Below the pieces are notes generated by a model that had not been told where the DNA came from, ran no database searches, and saw only the letters and a program-made list of their open reading frames with translations. Of a stretch of 64,000 nt of DNA, positions 1 to 9,364 are shown in pieces. Source of the DNA: Actinomyces graevenitzii C83 (GTDB lineage Bacteria > Actinomycetota > Actinomycetes > Actinomycetales > Actinomycetaceae); NCBI RefSeq assembly GCF_000239695.1, contig NZ_JH470338.1, forward strand, positions 927,327-991,326, in the 5' to 3' direction. Position 1 is the stretch's first letter; every line of letters begins with the position of its first letter. Position numbers and translations under genes: made by a program.

Positions 1-2554
1 CCGAGCTTTGGTCTAAGGCGCGATTGCTTAAATCATCGTCGCGTTCATCATCTGCTAGGAACTGCACCATCTGTGAACGCTCTAGCTCTTTCAAAAACCG
101 ACTGGTCATCTTGGGGGTCTTTGAAAGCGCCGCATAGTGGCTGGTAGTCAGCAGCAGCTGGCTACGGGCCCGAGTGTAGGCCACATAGGCCAGGCGCCGT
201 TCCTCAGCCACCTCCCATTTACCAAGCTCACTGCGGTATTCCTCGCCGGCAGCCAAAATCGCATCTTTACCGGCCTGGGGGCTAAGCCCAATAAATGGGC
301 ACGGCGGCAATGAGTCATAGTCGCGGCGCAGGGTATGGGGGAACTCGCTCACCTGGGTGATCCAGCTGTTTGCCAGCACCGTGTAGTCCTCTTTAGGCCG
401 GCTACGGTAGCTGGGGAAATTGGCTTCCACCAGGCCGGGAACCACCACTATGTCCCATTCCAAACCTTTGGAGGCGTGCACGGTTAGCACTTGCACCGCG
501 CCGGGGGCGGGCTCAACTTCAGGTAGTTCCAGCCCGCGTTCTTGGTCTTGGGCCGCGTTTAGCCAGCCTAAGAACACTTGCGCCCCAGCTTCAGGGTTTT
601 GGGCTTTGAACGACGTCGCCTGGGCTCGCAGCGCTGCTAGCGCCCGCGCCCCCACCTCATTTACATCCACGCGCGCAGCAGCTTCAACATCCAACCCCAG
701 GGCGCGCTCAGCCCAGGAGATGAAGTCCACCAGTTCCAAGTTGGCGGCCCCATTAGCTTCTTGCAGTATGCGCCCTAGGCGTTTGGCTTGGTATAGGCCC
801 GCCGGTGACAGCGCGCAGGCATATTTTTTGCAGAAAGCTTCAAATGCTGCAAAGTTAACCACTATTTCGCTTAGGGCCTCAGCTAGTAGCGGCTCAGCGC
901 TACTTTGCCCAGTGTTAGCGCGGGCGTTAACCAGTTCGCGGGCAAAGCTCCACACCACGTCTAGATCGGCGGCGTCGATCCCTACCAGGTCAATTAGCCG
1001 CATTAAGCGGTCGGCGCTGGTGGGGTCTAAAGCCACGCTCATCAGGGCGCGCACGTCAGCCACTTCAGGCACATCCAGCAGGCCCCCTAAACCCACCACC
1101 TCTACTGGAATGCCACGCTCAATCAGGGCGGCCACGATCGGGGTGAATTGGCTGCGGGTACGGCACAGCACCGCCATGGATTTGCTTGGAGACCAACGCT
1201 GGGCCAGGAATTTGGCGATCAGCTCAGCTTCAGCCAGGCCATCTTGCACTCTGGCAGCCCACACTTTGCCGCGCTCATCGCCCACCCCGGGGCGTTTAAC
1301 CAGTTTTTCTACTTTCACCTGACCACTGGCACGCAGCGGATCACTGATGCGGTTGGCTGCCTGCAAGATTTGTGGATCGTTACGCCAGGCAGTGGATAGT
1401 TGCAGCACCGGGCCGGCACCGTTGCTGAAGTGGCGGTGGAACTGGCCTAGCGCCGCTGAGCTGGCGCCGCGCCAACCATAAATGGCCTGGTTGGGGTCAC
1501 CCACAGCCACTACCCCGCAGCCGGCAAAGAGTCTGGAGAGCAAAATGGTTTGTGCCACCGAGGTGTCTTGGAACTCATCTAGCAGTACCGCTTTGAAGCG
1601 GTCACGGTATTGGGCGATTACGCGCGGCCCCACCCGCTCATCAGTAACGATCCGGCAGGCCAGTGCCACCTGGTCGCCAAAGTCCACCAGTGAGTTTTCA
1701 CGTTTGTAGTCAATGTAGCGCTCTACCAGATCCAGCACTTGGATACGTTTGGTCATGGCTGGCAGGCTTTTGGCGTCAATGGCTTTGGCTGCCCCGCGCA
1801 CTGAGCGCAGGTCTTTTAGGTTCTGGCTCAGATCTGCCATCAGTTCGCGGGCTTCATCTACGCTAAGTAGGTTTTCGTTAAGCGAGTTGGCTACCTGCAG
1901 GGCTAGTTCGGTGGCTGAATCTAGGGAACTGAAGGGTTCTTCAAATTCTTGGCCCCAGTTTTCCATCAGCTCATACATGATCTGCCAGGAGCTGGCGGGG
2001 GTCAGTACGGCGGTGTCGGTTTCCAGGCCTACTTCTAGGCCCCATTCGCGCACTAGGGAGCCGGCAAAGGAGTTGTAGGTGGCTACGGTGGCCTCCCCCG
2101 CCACTGCTGTAAGCTCTTGTACTTGGCTGTTACTGCCTCCTACCTCGGCAGCTGTGGACGGGGCGTCAGCTGACGCCGACTCAGCAGCATTAGAGCGAGT
2201 ACTTGACGGTGTCCAGCCAGGATAGCGATACAGCTGGCCAAGCCGGTTTTCGATGCGTTCGCGCAGCTCATGGGTGGCTTTACGGGTGAAGGTTAGACCC
2301 AGTACTTGGCTAGGGTCCACCTGCCCACTGGCCACCAGGTAGGTTACGCGCGCACTCATGGTGGCGGTTTTACCTGAGCCGGCCCCGGCCACCACCAAAG
2401 TTGGTTTTAGGGGCGCAGTAATTACCTTTTCTTGCTGATCAGTGGGCATATGCTTTTCACCCAACGCCGTAAATAGCTGAGCGGGGGTTAAGCGTTGCGG
2501 CGGCGTAGGTAGGGCTAGAAACTGGGCCCCGGCTGCTGGTTTTGGTGCGCTCAT
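1..2554 (-). CDS. adnB: UvrD-like helicase, AdnB-type subunit (partial, C-terminus outside window)
   Basis: Superfamily 1 DNA helicase. With the upstream gene it should form the actinobacterial AdnAB helicase-nuclease that resects double-strand breaks. About 851 codons are visible, running off the left edge. Motif I GAGSGKT lies at residues ~57-63. Motif II is DEFQDTS. Motif III region contains VGDPNQAIYGWRGA, motif V LTVHASKGLEWD and motif VI VAYTRAR. All motor motifs look intact, so this is probably the active lead motor. A Ser/Ala-rich insert (about nt 2140-2220) sits between motif Ia and the next conserved block. The RecB-like nuclease domain expected at the C-terminus would lie outside the window. 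The ATG (2554-2552) overlaps the TGA of the upstream gene (ATGA), implying translational coupling. A lone UvrD/PcrA is the alternative, but the AdnA-like partner argues against it. Confidence 0.87.
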   Translation of the reverse strand, partial: MSAPKPAAGAQFLALPTPPQRLTPAQLFTALGEKHMPTDQQEKVITAPLKPTLVVAGAGSGKTATMSARVTYLVASGQVDPSQVLGLTFTRKATHELRERIENRLGQLYRYPGWTPSSTRSNAAESASADAPSTAAEVGGSNSQVQELTAVAGEATVATYNSFAGSLVREWGLEVGLETDTAVLTPASSWQIMYELMENWGQEFEEPFSSLDSATELALQVANSLNENLLSVDEARELMADLSQNLKDLRSVRGAAKAIDAKSLPAMTKRIQVLDLVERYIDYKRENSLVDFGDQVALACRIVTDERVGPRVIAQYRDRFKAVLLDEFQDTSVAQTILLSRLFAGCGVVAVGDPNQAIYGWRGASSAALGQFHRHFSNGAGPVLQLSTAWRNDPQILQAANRISDPLRASGQVKVEKLVKRPGVGDERGKVWAARVQDGLAEAELIAKFLAQRWSPSKSMAVLCRTRSQFTPIVAALIERGIPVEVVGLGGLLDVPEVADVRALMSVALDPTSADRLMRLIDLVGIDAADLDVVWSFARELVNARANTGQSSAEPLLAEALSEIVVNFAAFEAFCKKYACALSPAGLYQAKRLGRILQEANGAANLELVDFISWAERALGLDVEAAARVDVNEVGARALAALRAQATSFKAQNPEAGAQVFLGWLNAAQDQERGLELPEVEPAPGAVQVLTVHASKGLEWDIVVVPGLVEANFPSYRSRPKEDYTVLANSWITQVSEFPHTLRRDYDSLPPCPFIGLSPQAGKDAILAAGEEYRSELGKWEVAEERRLAYVAYTRARSQLLLTTSHYAALSKTPKMTSRFLKELERSQMVQFLADDERDDDLSNRALDQSS

Positions 2555-5500
2555 AGGTAGTTCCGATCGCTTAGGGCGGGGCAGAAATCTTGGTAGGCGC
2601 AGTGGCGGCAGTGTTCTCCGGTGCGGGCCTGATAGCTGGGCCCTAAACTGTCGCGGGCGGCGGCGCTGATCAGGTCCGTGTCCCAGCCTTGGCCAGTTTC
2701 TAGGTAGTCACTGGGGGCTAATTCGCGCGAGCCGGGATAGGTTAAAGCATCCACCTGGGCTTTTTTGTTTTCTTTACCCAGCATGATGAGCGCCCCACCA
2801 TGCACGTTTTCGCCGCGTGCCTGCAGGGCTACACGGTAAGTGGCCAGCTGAGCGTTGGTTTGGGCACCGGCAGAGTCCACACTGGCGCCGGTTTTAAAGT
2901 CGATTACGTCTATGCCTTGACTGGTGTGTTCTAGGCGGTCTGCGCGCCCGGAAATTTTGATTTTAAGCGGGGCGCCATCCACTTCTAGTTCCACCTGAGC
3001 GCGCACTGGGCACTCCACTTCTACCTGCATGTTTGCGGGACTGTTGGCCAGGTAAAGGGCCAGGTTTTCCACCATTTTCTCTACCCGCTGGTTTTCTTGG
3101 CGCCCATACCAACCCCCGGGTAGCTGCAGGCTGGAGCGTTCACGATAGAACAGGTCTAGTAGCTGTTCGCGGCTCAGCCCATGTTCTTGACCTTGCTGGG
3201 CCAGCCAGTGGATTAGCGCCCCGATCTGCTGGGCGCTGGAGCTTGCCGGCGAGCCCCCGTGGCGTTGCAGGTACCAGCGCAGCGGGCAGGTTTCAATGTT
3301 TTCCACGTCTGAGGGTGAGAGCCTAGCCCCGCGTTGGCGGGCTTGGTTTACGCGCTGGGCTTGCAATTGTTTAAGGGCGACGACGGCGTGGGTGGCCACC
3401 TGCGTGCCCAGGCGGTCTTGGCTTTCTAGCTGGGCGGGCAGCTCGGTGAGGAATTGACTGGCCCCAGCGATCCCCAGCCAGCTGCGTGGATCGGCTCCGG
3501 GCACCCCACGCTGGGCTAGGGCGGCTAGTAGCGCGGCGATTTGTGGGGCCCCGGCGCCGTCGTTGTGTTTTAAATCAAGCATTAGTTGCCGACGCAGCGT
3601 AGCTACCAGGCCGCGCAGAGTGTAGGCACCGCCAGGTTGGATTGGTTCAACCGGGATGCCGCTTTGGCGGCTTAGGTAGTTGAAGAAACTGGAAGGCCCT
3701 TGTTCGCCACCGTTAACTGCCCCTAACCACAGTTGACTGTTGGCTCGCGACATGGCGGCCACCAGCAGGCGCATCTCGTCGCTGCAAATCTGGGCGCGGG
3801 CTTGAGCTAGGGCTTGGGGGTCCAAGCTGGCAGTTAAGCTAGATAAGTTGACAGTGTCAGCTATGCGTTGGGAGACAATGTCGGTTAGTAAACCGGTTTG
3901 GGTGAGGCTGTCACGCAGGCGCAGGTTAGGCCACACGCCGTCGTCGATACCTAAAACCGCCACAAACTCCCACTGACGCCCCGCACAGGCCGCCACCGTC
4001 AGCACCGAAACACCTTGCGGCCGCGCCCCTAGAGCCGCCACCGAGTCCGAGGCCACCTGCTGGGCCTCTAGCTCATCAAGGAACTGCTGGCCGGGAGCTG
4101 AGGGGTTGCGTTCACTCCACACCTCTAGGCGTTTAAACAGGGAGATAACCACGTCCAGGTCGTGGTCGGCGCGTTGGCGCAGCAGCGAGTCAGCCTCAAG
4201 ATCTAGGGCCAGTTGGCGCCAGTATTGGGCTTTGCCGCTGGCCTGCCAGGCCCCCCATACCAGGGCCTCTAAGCCCTCGCTGCGTTCTTTAGCCAGAGCC
4301 TCATTAATGGCTTGGGCCACTTTAGCTTTGGCGGCCAAGGTGGGGGCTGCCTCTAGCTGGTCAAATAGTTCTGAGTCACTAAGCACCCGGATGCTTAGGT
4401 GGTCTGGGCTCTCCCCCAAAATGCGTCGCAGCCGGCGTAGCTCAATGGCACTAAAGCCCACCAGGGGACTTAGTAGCAGGGCGCGGGCTGCTTCTTCTTG
4501 CACCACCGGCACGCCCAGTAGCTGCTCTAGGGCGGCGCGGGCGCAGTCAAGTAGGGCCTTCGCGGCTGGTTCACTGCGCAGCAGCAGGGCAGGGGTGTCT
4601 GGGGCTAGGGGTACTCCGCCTCGGCGTAGTTCTTGGCGGATCAGCTCCACCGAACTGCTTTGGCGCACAATCACCGCCATTTGCCCCCAGGCCAGGCCTT
4701 GCTCTAGATGCAGCGAGCGCATATGTGCGGCCACAGCCCCCACCTGGACAGTGTCATCTGGCGCCACTTTAAAGCACACACTTTGGCTGTTTTGCACCAA
4801 ATGCTGGTAATTGGGGCGGCGTTGGCTGATGCATCCGGCTACCTGTACTTGCTGCACGGCCAGTTCAATTAGAGCAGCGATTTGGCGTGAGCCGCGATGC
4901 ACTTGCGGCAGGGTTAGGGCGACGGCGTCAAAATCGCGTGCGGCACTGGCTAGCATTAACGGGTCTCCGCCACGGAAGGTTTCAACCGCCTCATCCGGGT
5001 TGCCTAGCACCACTATTTGGGTGCTGCGCCCGTCCTTGTGCTCGACGTCGCCGGGGCTAGTCACGCCGACGCCGCCAGGCTCCCCCGCACCAGTGGCGTC
5101 ACCAGATCCATTCGCACTGCTGCGGCTGCCAGGTCCTTGCGCGCCACTGGCGCCACCGAGGCCAGCGCTTGGCATCTGGCCAGCAGACCAGCCTTGTCCC
5201 TCAGCCTCGCCAAGGTTTAGGGCAGCTAAAGCGTGCAGTAGGCGGGCGGTGGCCGCCGTGCAGTCTTGGTAGTCGTCTACCACCACCAGATCTGGCAGCT
5301 GCGGCGGAGCGGTTACATCGGCTTGATACCAATGCTCTAGTGCATATAGGGCCCGATCTTGCAGGCGGGCAGTGTCTAGTTTCAGCGCCATGGCCCGGTT
5401 GGCGGCGCTGATGTCACTTTGGCTGTCCCACAGTTTTAACAGTGGCGCCGCCTCACACCACAGCTGTACCTGGGCGGCCTGGCCCAGTTGCTCTAGCAGC

Positions 5501-6195
5501 TGGTAGTCAACCCCCAGCTCACCGCAGCGCGAGAACAGGTTACGGATTTGGGCGCGAAAACCGCGTGTTTGAGTTACTTCAGCTGGTTGAGACCAGCTGA
5601 CCTGGCCAATTAGCTGTTCTAGGGCGGCGTCCTCATCAGCGCCCATCAGCAACACCGGGGCTGGCAGGGGTTGTAGGCGCTGGCTAAACCACTGGCTTAG
5701 GATACGCAGCGCAAAAGCCGCCGGGGTAAACACGCGCGGGGTGTCCACCTGCACCGACGCCGCCGGGGCGGCCCCCGCAGCATCCTGGGTATAGGTTTGG
5801 GCTGACGCCGCCGGGCCGGTCTGGGCCGGGCCGGACTTATCCGCTGGGACGCCTGAGTCTGCCGTCGGGCCGGTCTGAGCTGGGCTGGGCTGAGTTTGGG
5901 GTGACTGCGACGCCGCTTGGCCCTGGCGGCTGGCCAGCTGGGTTTGAGCCTGCACCAAATAAGTGCGCAGCTGATCTGCACGCACGCGTGTGGGGCTAAG
6001 CAACACTGCTTGACGCCCCTGCGCCACCGCCTGGGCCACCAGGGACACCGCTAAAGTAGTTTTGCCACTGCCCGGCGCCCCCAAAGCCACCAAATTTCGC
6101 CCTTCGCCAACTAGCTGGGAGGCTTTAGTGGTGAAAGCGTCTGGTTGTGGCAGCTCAAAGCGCTGCGACGGCGGCGTTAAGCAGAATTTGCTCAT
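2551..6195 (-). CDS. adnA: AdnA-type helicase-nuclease subunit with Fe-S RecB-like nuclease domain
   Basis: Large (about 1214 aa) partner of the downstream AdnB-like helicase. The N-terminal motor has Walker A GAPGSGKTT, but motif II reads VVDDYQDC rather than DExxQ, and motif VI is AMSRA-like. The motor may therefore be auxiliary. The C-terminal nuclease module shows ETCPLRWYL, GALIHWL, VIDFKTGA and a final CRHCAYQDFCP. These supply a catalytic His/Asp/Lys set and four cysteines typical of AddB/AdnA iron-sulphur nucleases. Two low-complexity inserts interrupt the motor: one rich in Gln/Ala/Pro after motif I (about nt 5715-5960) and one rich in Gly/Ser between motifs II and III (about nt 5030-5215). 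I prefer the ATG at 6195. An in-frame GTG at 6222 would add nine residues, and neither has a clear Shine-Dalgarno. The stop overlaps the next gene's start by four bases. Confidence 0.85.
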   Translation of the reverse strand: MSKFCLTPPSQRFELPQPDAFTTKASQLVGEGRNLVALGAPGSGKTTLAVSLVAQAVAQGRQAVLLSPTRVRADQLRTYLVQAQTQLASRQGQAASQSPQTQPSPAQTGPTADSGVPADKSGPAQTGPAASAQTYTQDAAGAAPAASVQVDTPRVFTPAAFALRILSQWFSQRLQPLPAPVLLMGADEDAALEQLIGQVSWSQPAEVTQTRGFRAQIRNLFSRCGELGVDYQLLEQLGQAAQVQLWCEAAPLLKLWDSQSDISAANRAMALKLDTARLQDRALYALEHWYQADVTAPPQLPDLVVVDDYQDCTAATARLLHALAALNLGEAEGQGWSAGQMPSAGLGGASGAQGPGSRSSANGSGDATGAGEPGGVGVTSPGDVEHKDGRSTQIVVLGNPDEAVETFRGGDPLMLASAARDFDAVALTLPQVHRGSRQIAALIELAVQQVQVAGCISQRRPNYQHLVQNSQSVCFKVAPDDTVQVGAVAAHMRSLHLEQGLAWGQMAVIVRQSSSVELIRQELRRGGVPLAPDTPALLLRSEPAAKALLDCARAALEQLLGVPVVQEEAARALLLSPLVGFSAIELRRLRRILGESPDHLSIRVLSDSELFDQLEAAPTLAAKAKVAQAINEALAKERSEGLEALVWGAWQASGKAQYWRQLALDLEADSLLRQRADHDLDVVISLFKRLEVWSERNPSAPGQQFLDELEAQQVASDSVAALGARPQGVSVLTVAACAGRQWEFVAVLGIDDGVWPNLRLRDSLTQTGLLTDIVSQRIADTVNLSSLTASLDPQALAQARAQICSDEMRLLVAAMSRANSQLWLGAVNGGEQGPSSFFNYLSRQSGIPVEPIQPGGAYTLRGLVATLRRQLMLDLKHNDGAGAPQIAALLAALAQRGVPGADPRSWLGIAGASQFLTELPAQLESQDRLGTQVATHAVVALKQLQAQRVNQARQRGARLSPSDVENIETCPLRWYLQRHGGSPASSSAQQIGALIHWLAQQGQEHGLSREQLLDLFYRERSSLQLPGGWYGRQENQRVEKMVENLALYLANSPANMQVEVECPVRAQVELEVDGAPLKIKISGRADRLEHTSQGIDVIDFKTGASVDSAGAQTNAQLATYRVALQARGENVHGGALIMLGKENKKAQVDALTYPGSRELAPSDYLETGQGWDTDLISAAARDSLGPSYQARTGEHCRHCAYQDFCPALSDRNYL

Positions 6196-6316
6196 GTAAC
6201 TATTGGAACACAGCTTATACACGCCAATTCGTGTATTTTTTGCATTGCAGTAGCATTATGTAAGTAAATTTCCCGCATTCCCTGCCGGCCCACTACTTCT
6301 TTACTAGGAGCTTTAC

Positions 6317-6535
6317 ATGCAGGTCACCATCGGCATCACCAACGTTGCGCGCGAGCTAACCTTCGAGACCAATGACAGCCAAGAGCGCGTACTTTCCACC
6401 ATCAAGGCCGCTCAGGGCTCCCCCGCCGTAGTTCTCGACGACGACAAGGGCCGCAAGGTTTATGTGCCCACCTCCGCTATTGCCTACGTAGTGCTGGGTG
6501 AAAGCGAGCCGCGTCGCGTGGGCTTCGCCCTCTGA
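6317..6535 (+). CDS. DUF3107 family protein
   Basis: Small 72-residue protein matching the actinobacterial DUF3107 family (TB9.4-like) over its whole length, for example MQVTIGITNVARELTF and VYVPTSAIAYVVLG. The molecular function is unknown. A good Shine-Dalgarno (AGGAG, about 6305-6309) precedes the ATG. The gene is divergent from adnA and convergent with the ferritin-like gene, with a strong shared hairpin between them. The same neighbourhood (AdnAB, DUF3107, ferritin-like protein, DEAD helicase) occurs in mycobacteria, which supports orthology. Confidence 0.9.
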   Translation: MQVTIGITNVARELTFETNDSQERVLSTIKAAQGSPAVVLDDDKGRKVYVPTSAIAYVVLGESEPRRVGFAL

Positions 6536-6621
6536 TTCTTCAGGCGCCTTCTTTAGACTGCTGCTGGGCGCCACTTTTTAGGCGCCCCTAGGCGCCGCGC
6601 CGCCAGCTAGAGGCGCGCACA

Positions 6622-6656
6622 AAACCCCACCGGCCTAGCCGGTGGGGTTTGTTTTT
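6622..6656. terminator. Bidirectional intrinsic terminator
   Basis: A perfect 13-bp stem (AAACCCCACCGGC / GCCGGTGGGGTTT) with a 3-nt loop is followed by GTTTTTAT. It lies between the convergent DUF3107 and ferritin-like genes and can serve both. Confidence 0.88.
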
Positions 6657-6668
6657 ATGCAGATAGCC

Positions 6669-7316
6669 TCATACGCGCAGGCCCAGGCCCTTCATGCGGG
6701 TGGCCGCCCCAGCAGACAGAGCGTCGTGGTAGCCCTGGCGGGCGGCGTCGTCGGCAGCTAAACCCTTAAAACGTGCCAGCAAAGCGTGGAAAGTACCCAC
6801 TTCCTCACCAACCACGCGCCGCCCCCACAGCCCCAAGCGGGCCGCCAGCTGCGGGTCAGAACCGGCTGCACCCAAAATACTGGCAGAAGCAAAAGCATCC
6901 AGCTCACGGTGGTCCAGATAGGGCGCCAGCTCAGAGGCCAGCGCCGGAGGCAGCAGCGAAACCGCATGGGCCGCAAAGTCGCCCAGCAAACCCATACCCA
7001 AATAAGTCTTAAGCACACGCTCAGGCCAGTCAGCCGGGCGAGTACGCTCATCGTAATCACCCAGCGCCCCCATAAACGGCTGCGCATTATCTAGCGCATC
7101 AACCCCCAGCTCACGGCTACGGGTAGAAACCGCCTTAAAATCCTGCGTGGTTTGGGCACTTAGCCGCATCAACGCGGCCCGCGTGACCATGTCGGGAGCC
7201 ATATAAGCATCCTTGCCCAGGCGAATGGATTGCACCGATAAAGACCAGGTAACCAGCCCAGCCACCAAATTAAACGCGGGGGCCCCAGAGGCTGAAACAT
7301 TAGAAGCAGTGTCCAT
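6669..7316 (-). CDS. Ferritin-like fold protein (MiaE-like hydroxylase superfamily)
   Basis: 215-residue, mostly helical soluble protein resembling the actinobacterial ferritin-like fold proteins (Rv3210c type). These are distantly related to the tRNA hydroxylase MiaE. Acidic and histidine residues compatible with a di-iron site are present (DYDER, LDHRELDAF, VGEEVGTFHALLARF), but I cannot assign ligands with certainty. The substrate is unknown. It lies between DUF3107 and the DEAD-box helicase, its usual actinobacterial position. No clear Shine-Dalgarno precedes the ATG at 7316-7314. The family assignment rests on recall of the sequence pattern plus synteny. Confidence 0.72.
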   Translation of the reverse strand: MDTASNVSASGAPAFNLVAGLVTWSLSVQSIRLGKDAYMAPDMVTRAALMRLSAQTTQDFKAVSTRSRELGVDALDNAQPFMGALGDYDERTRPADWPERVLKTYLGMGLLGDFAAHAVSLLPPALASELAPYLDHRELDAFASASILGAAGSDPQLAARLGLWGRRVVGEEVGTFHALLARFKGLAADDAARQGYHDALSAGAATRMKGLGLRV

Positions 7317-7420
7317 GGCAACAGTTTAGTCAAAGCCGCTCACATTAGTGAGGCGCTGACGTGAACTACCCCATTTACACTGCCATAAAGCCAAAAAAGC
7401 GCCTAAAGTTGAAGGCATAT

Positions 7421-8974
7421 ATGAGCGAGAACAATACTAACATTGAGGCCACAAACACTGGCCTAATTAACTCCGCTGCCGCCACCGCTGTGCGCCCCGA
7501 TGAGGTAGACGCAGACATCAGCGCCACCGCCGACAGCCTTGATTTAGAGACCAAAACCTTCGCCCAGTACGGCGTAGAAGAGGAAATTACCAAGGCCCTA
7601 GACGAACGCGGCATCACCCACCCCTTCCCGATCCAGGCATTAACCCTGCCGGTGGCGTTAGATGGGGCAGACATTATCGGTCAAGCCAAAACCGGTACCG
7701 GTAAAACCCTAGGCTTCGGTATTCCGCTGCTAATGGACACCCTAGGCCCCGGCGAGGAAGGTTGGGATGAAGACCCAGCCTCCGGCAGCGCCCAGGCCCT
7801 GGTTATTCTGCCCACCCGTGAGCTGGCCAAACAGGTAGCTGAAGAGCTCAGCGCCGCCGCCAAATACCGCACCGTGCGCATCGCCCAGGTTTATGGCGGG
7901 CGTGCCTATGAGCCCCAAATTGAGGCCATTAAAGCTGGTGCGGAGGTTATTGTGGGTACCCCCGGGCGCCTGCTAGACCTGATTAATCGCGGCATTTTGC
8001 GTCTAGACCACGTCACCACCGTGGTGCTTGATGAGGCCGATGAAATGCTTGACCTGGGTTTCTTGCCTGACGTGGAAAAGATCCTGGCCGCTACCCGCCC
8101 CGACCGCCAAACCATGCTCTTTAGCGCCACCATGCCGGCCGCAGTGATTGCCCTGGCCAGGCGCTACATGAACCAGCCCACCCATATTCGGGCCCAGGAA
8201 GATCCCGCAGACGACACCCTCACAGTGCGCAGCGTCTCCCAGTACGCCTACCGCGTGCACGCCATGAACAAGGTGGAGGTTATCTGCCGCATTTTGCAGG
8301 CCCGCGAGCGCGAAGGCTGCATTATTTTCTGCCGCACCAAGCGCACCGCCGACACGGTCACCCGGGAGCTGTCCAGGCAGGGTTTCGCCGTGGCCGCGCT
8401 GCATGGTGACTTGGGCCAAGGTGCCCGCGAGCAGGCCATGCGTGCCCTGCGTAACGGCAAGGTGGATGTGCTGGTAGCTACCGATGTGGCCGCCCGTGGT
8501 ATCGACGTCGACGACGTCACCCACGTTATTAACTATGAGTGCCCCGAAGACGCCATGACCTACGTGCACCGCATCGGCCGCACTGGGCGCGCCGGCAAGC
8601 ACGGCACGGCGGTCACCTTTGTGGATTGGGAGGACCTGCCGCGTTGGCGCCTGAACTGCAAGACGCTGGGCTTGGAGTATAAGGAGCCGGTAGAGACCTA
8701 CCACACCAGTCCTCACCTCTACAGTGACCTGGATATTCCTGAGAATGTGGGTAACCGCCTGCCACGCTCGCAGCGTAAGCGTGAGGGTTTAAGCGCTGAA
8801 TATATTGAGGATCTGGGCACCACTGGCTCTCGCTCTGCCGCCCGTTCTCGCGGCCGCTCTCGGGGCCGGGGGCGCGCTCACCGTAAGGCCGACGACGCCG
8901 TGCGCACTAAGCAGGCTAAGTCGCGTCGTCCCCGTAAGCGCACTCGCGGTGCTCGCCGCACTAAAGCTGAGTAA
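7421..8974 (+). CDS. DEAD-box RNA helicase (RhlE/CshA-like)
   Basis: ATP-dependent RNA helicase of about 517 aa. It contains the Q-motif region (FPIQALTLP), motif I AKTGTGKT, Ia PTRELAKQV, Ib TPGRLLDL, motif II VLDEADEML, motif III LFSATMP, motif V ATDVAARGIDVD and motif VI YVHRIGRTGRAG. The tail is strongly basic (repeated SRGR/GRGR, then RRPRKRTRGARR) and probably binds RNA. I choose the ATG at 7421 because GAAGG lies five bases upstream. The longer GTG start at 7361 adds 20 basic residues without a good ribosome site. A likely role is ribosome assembly or mRNA turnover. The gene is divergent from the ferritin-like gene, as in mycobacteria (rhlE). Confidence 0.9.
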   Translation: MSENNTNIEATNTGLINSAAATAVRPDEVDADISATADSLDLETKTFAQYGVEEEITKALDERGITHPFPIQALTLPVALDGADIIGQAKTGTGKTLGFGIPLLMDTLGPGEEGWDEDPASGSAQALVILPTRELAKQVAEELSAAAKYRTVRIAQVYGGRAYEPQIEAIKAGAEVIVGTPGRLLDLINRGILRLDHVTTVVLDEADEMLDLGFLPDVEKILAATRPDRQTMLFSATMPAAVIALARRYMNQPTHIRAQEDPADDTLTVRSVSQYAYRVHAMNKVEVICRILQAREREGCIIFCRTKRTADTVTRELSRQGFAVAALHGDLGQGAREQAMRALRNGKVDVLVATDVAARGIDVDDVTHVINYECPEDAMTYVHRIGRTGRAGKHGTAVTFVDWEDLPRWRLNCKTLGLEYKEPVETYHTSPHLYSDLDIPENVGNRLPRSQRKREGLSAEYIEDLGTTGSRSAARSRGRSRGRGRAHRKADDAVRTKQAKSRRPRKRTRGARRTKAE

Positions 8975-9364
8975 AACCAACTGGGCAAAACCAGCTTGAA
9001 GCCGACTAGAAGCCTGCCGAAAAGGCTGCTTAGCCAAGGCTGCTGGTTAAGCCTGCTAGCCAAGCCACAAAAACTGGGTAGCTTCTTAAAACCCACTGAG
9101 TGAGCTCTAAGGAGTACACTGGCTCAGGTAGGCTCCTTTAAACGCCGCAAACCCCCGTGCTCTAACGAGCCGGGGGTTTGTTCTTGGTTTTGCAGCCAGC
9201 GGCATACGGTTTTGATTGGCCACGCGCCTAGGCGCCCTGAGCTGGGCCCTTGGCCTCCCGCACGGCGAACGGTTTGGCCGCCCGCGCGGCGGGATGCTTG
9301 TTGCGCACGGCGGGGCCAGCCGCTATGGACGGGCCAGTCCCAAGGACAGGCCCCACCGCTGAGG
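8975..9364. other. Intergenic region with terminator and degenerate short repeats
   Basis: No gene is supported in this 390-bp stretch. The first 95 bases are built from degenerate repeats of AAGCCTGCTAGCC-like units (about 8996-9070). A hairpin terminator follows at 9149-9183. The remainder (9184-9364) is GC-rich and shows nothing I recognise. Confidence 0.6.
9149..9183 (+). terminator. Intrinsic terminator downstream of the DEAD-box helicase
   Basis: Outer stem AAACCCCCG / CGGGGGTTT with an inner GCTC-GAGC pairing, followed by GTTCTTGGTTT. It lies 175 bases beyond the helicase stop, with no gene between. Confidence 0.72.

Noticed and set aside
420..1322. Long plus-strand open frame opposite adnB
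   Set aside because: Ser/Thr/Arg-rich translation without domains; it mirrors the helicase coding strand, whose motifs are unambiguous.
4106..4810. 234-codon plus-strand open frame
   Set aside because: Antisense to the AdnA gene, Ser/Arg-rich and without a ribosome site.
6240..6266. TTGCAT with TAAGTA as DUF3107 promoter
   Set aside because: Spacing is 15 nt and both boxes are weak; insufficient support.
8003..8716. 237-codon minus-strand open frame
   Set aside because: It lies wholly inside the DEAD-box helicase gene and overlaps its motifs II to VI; a shadow of high-GC coding DNA.
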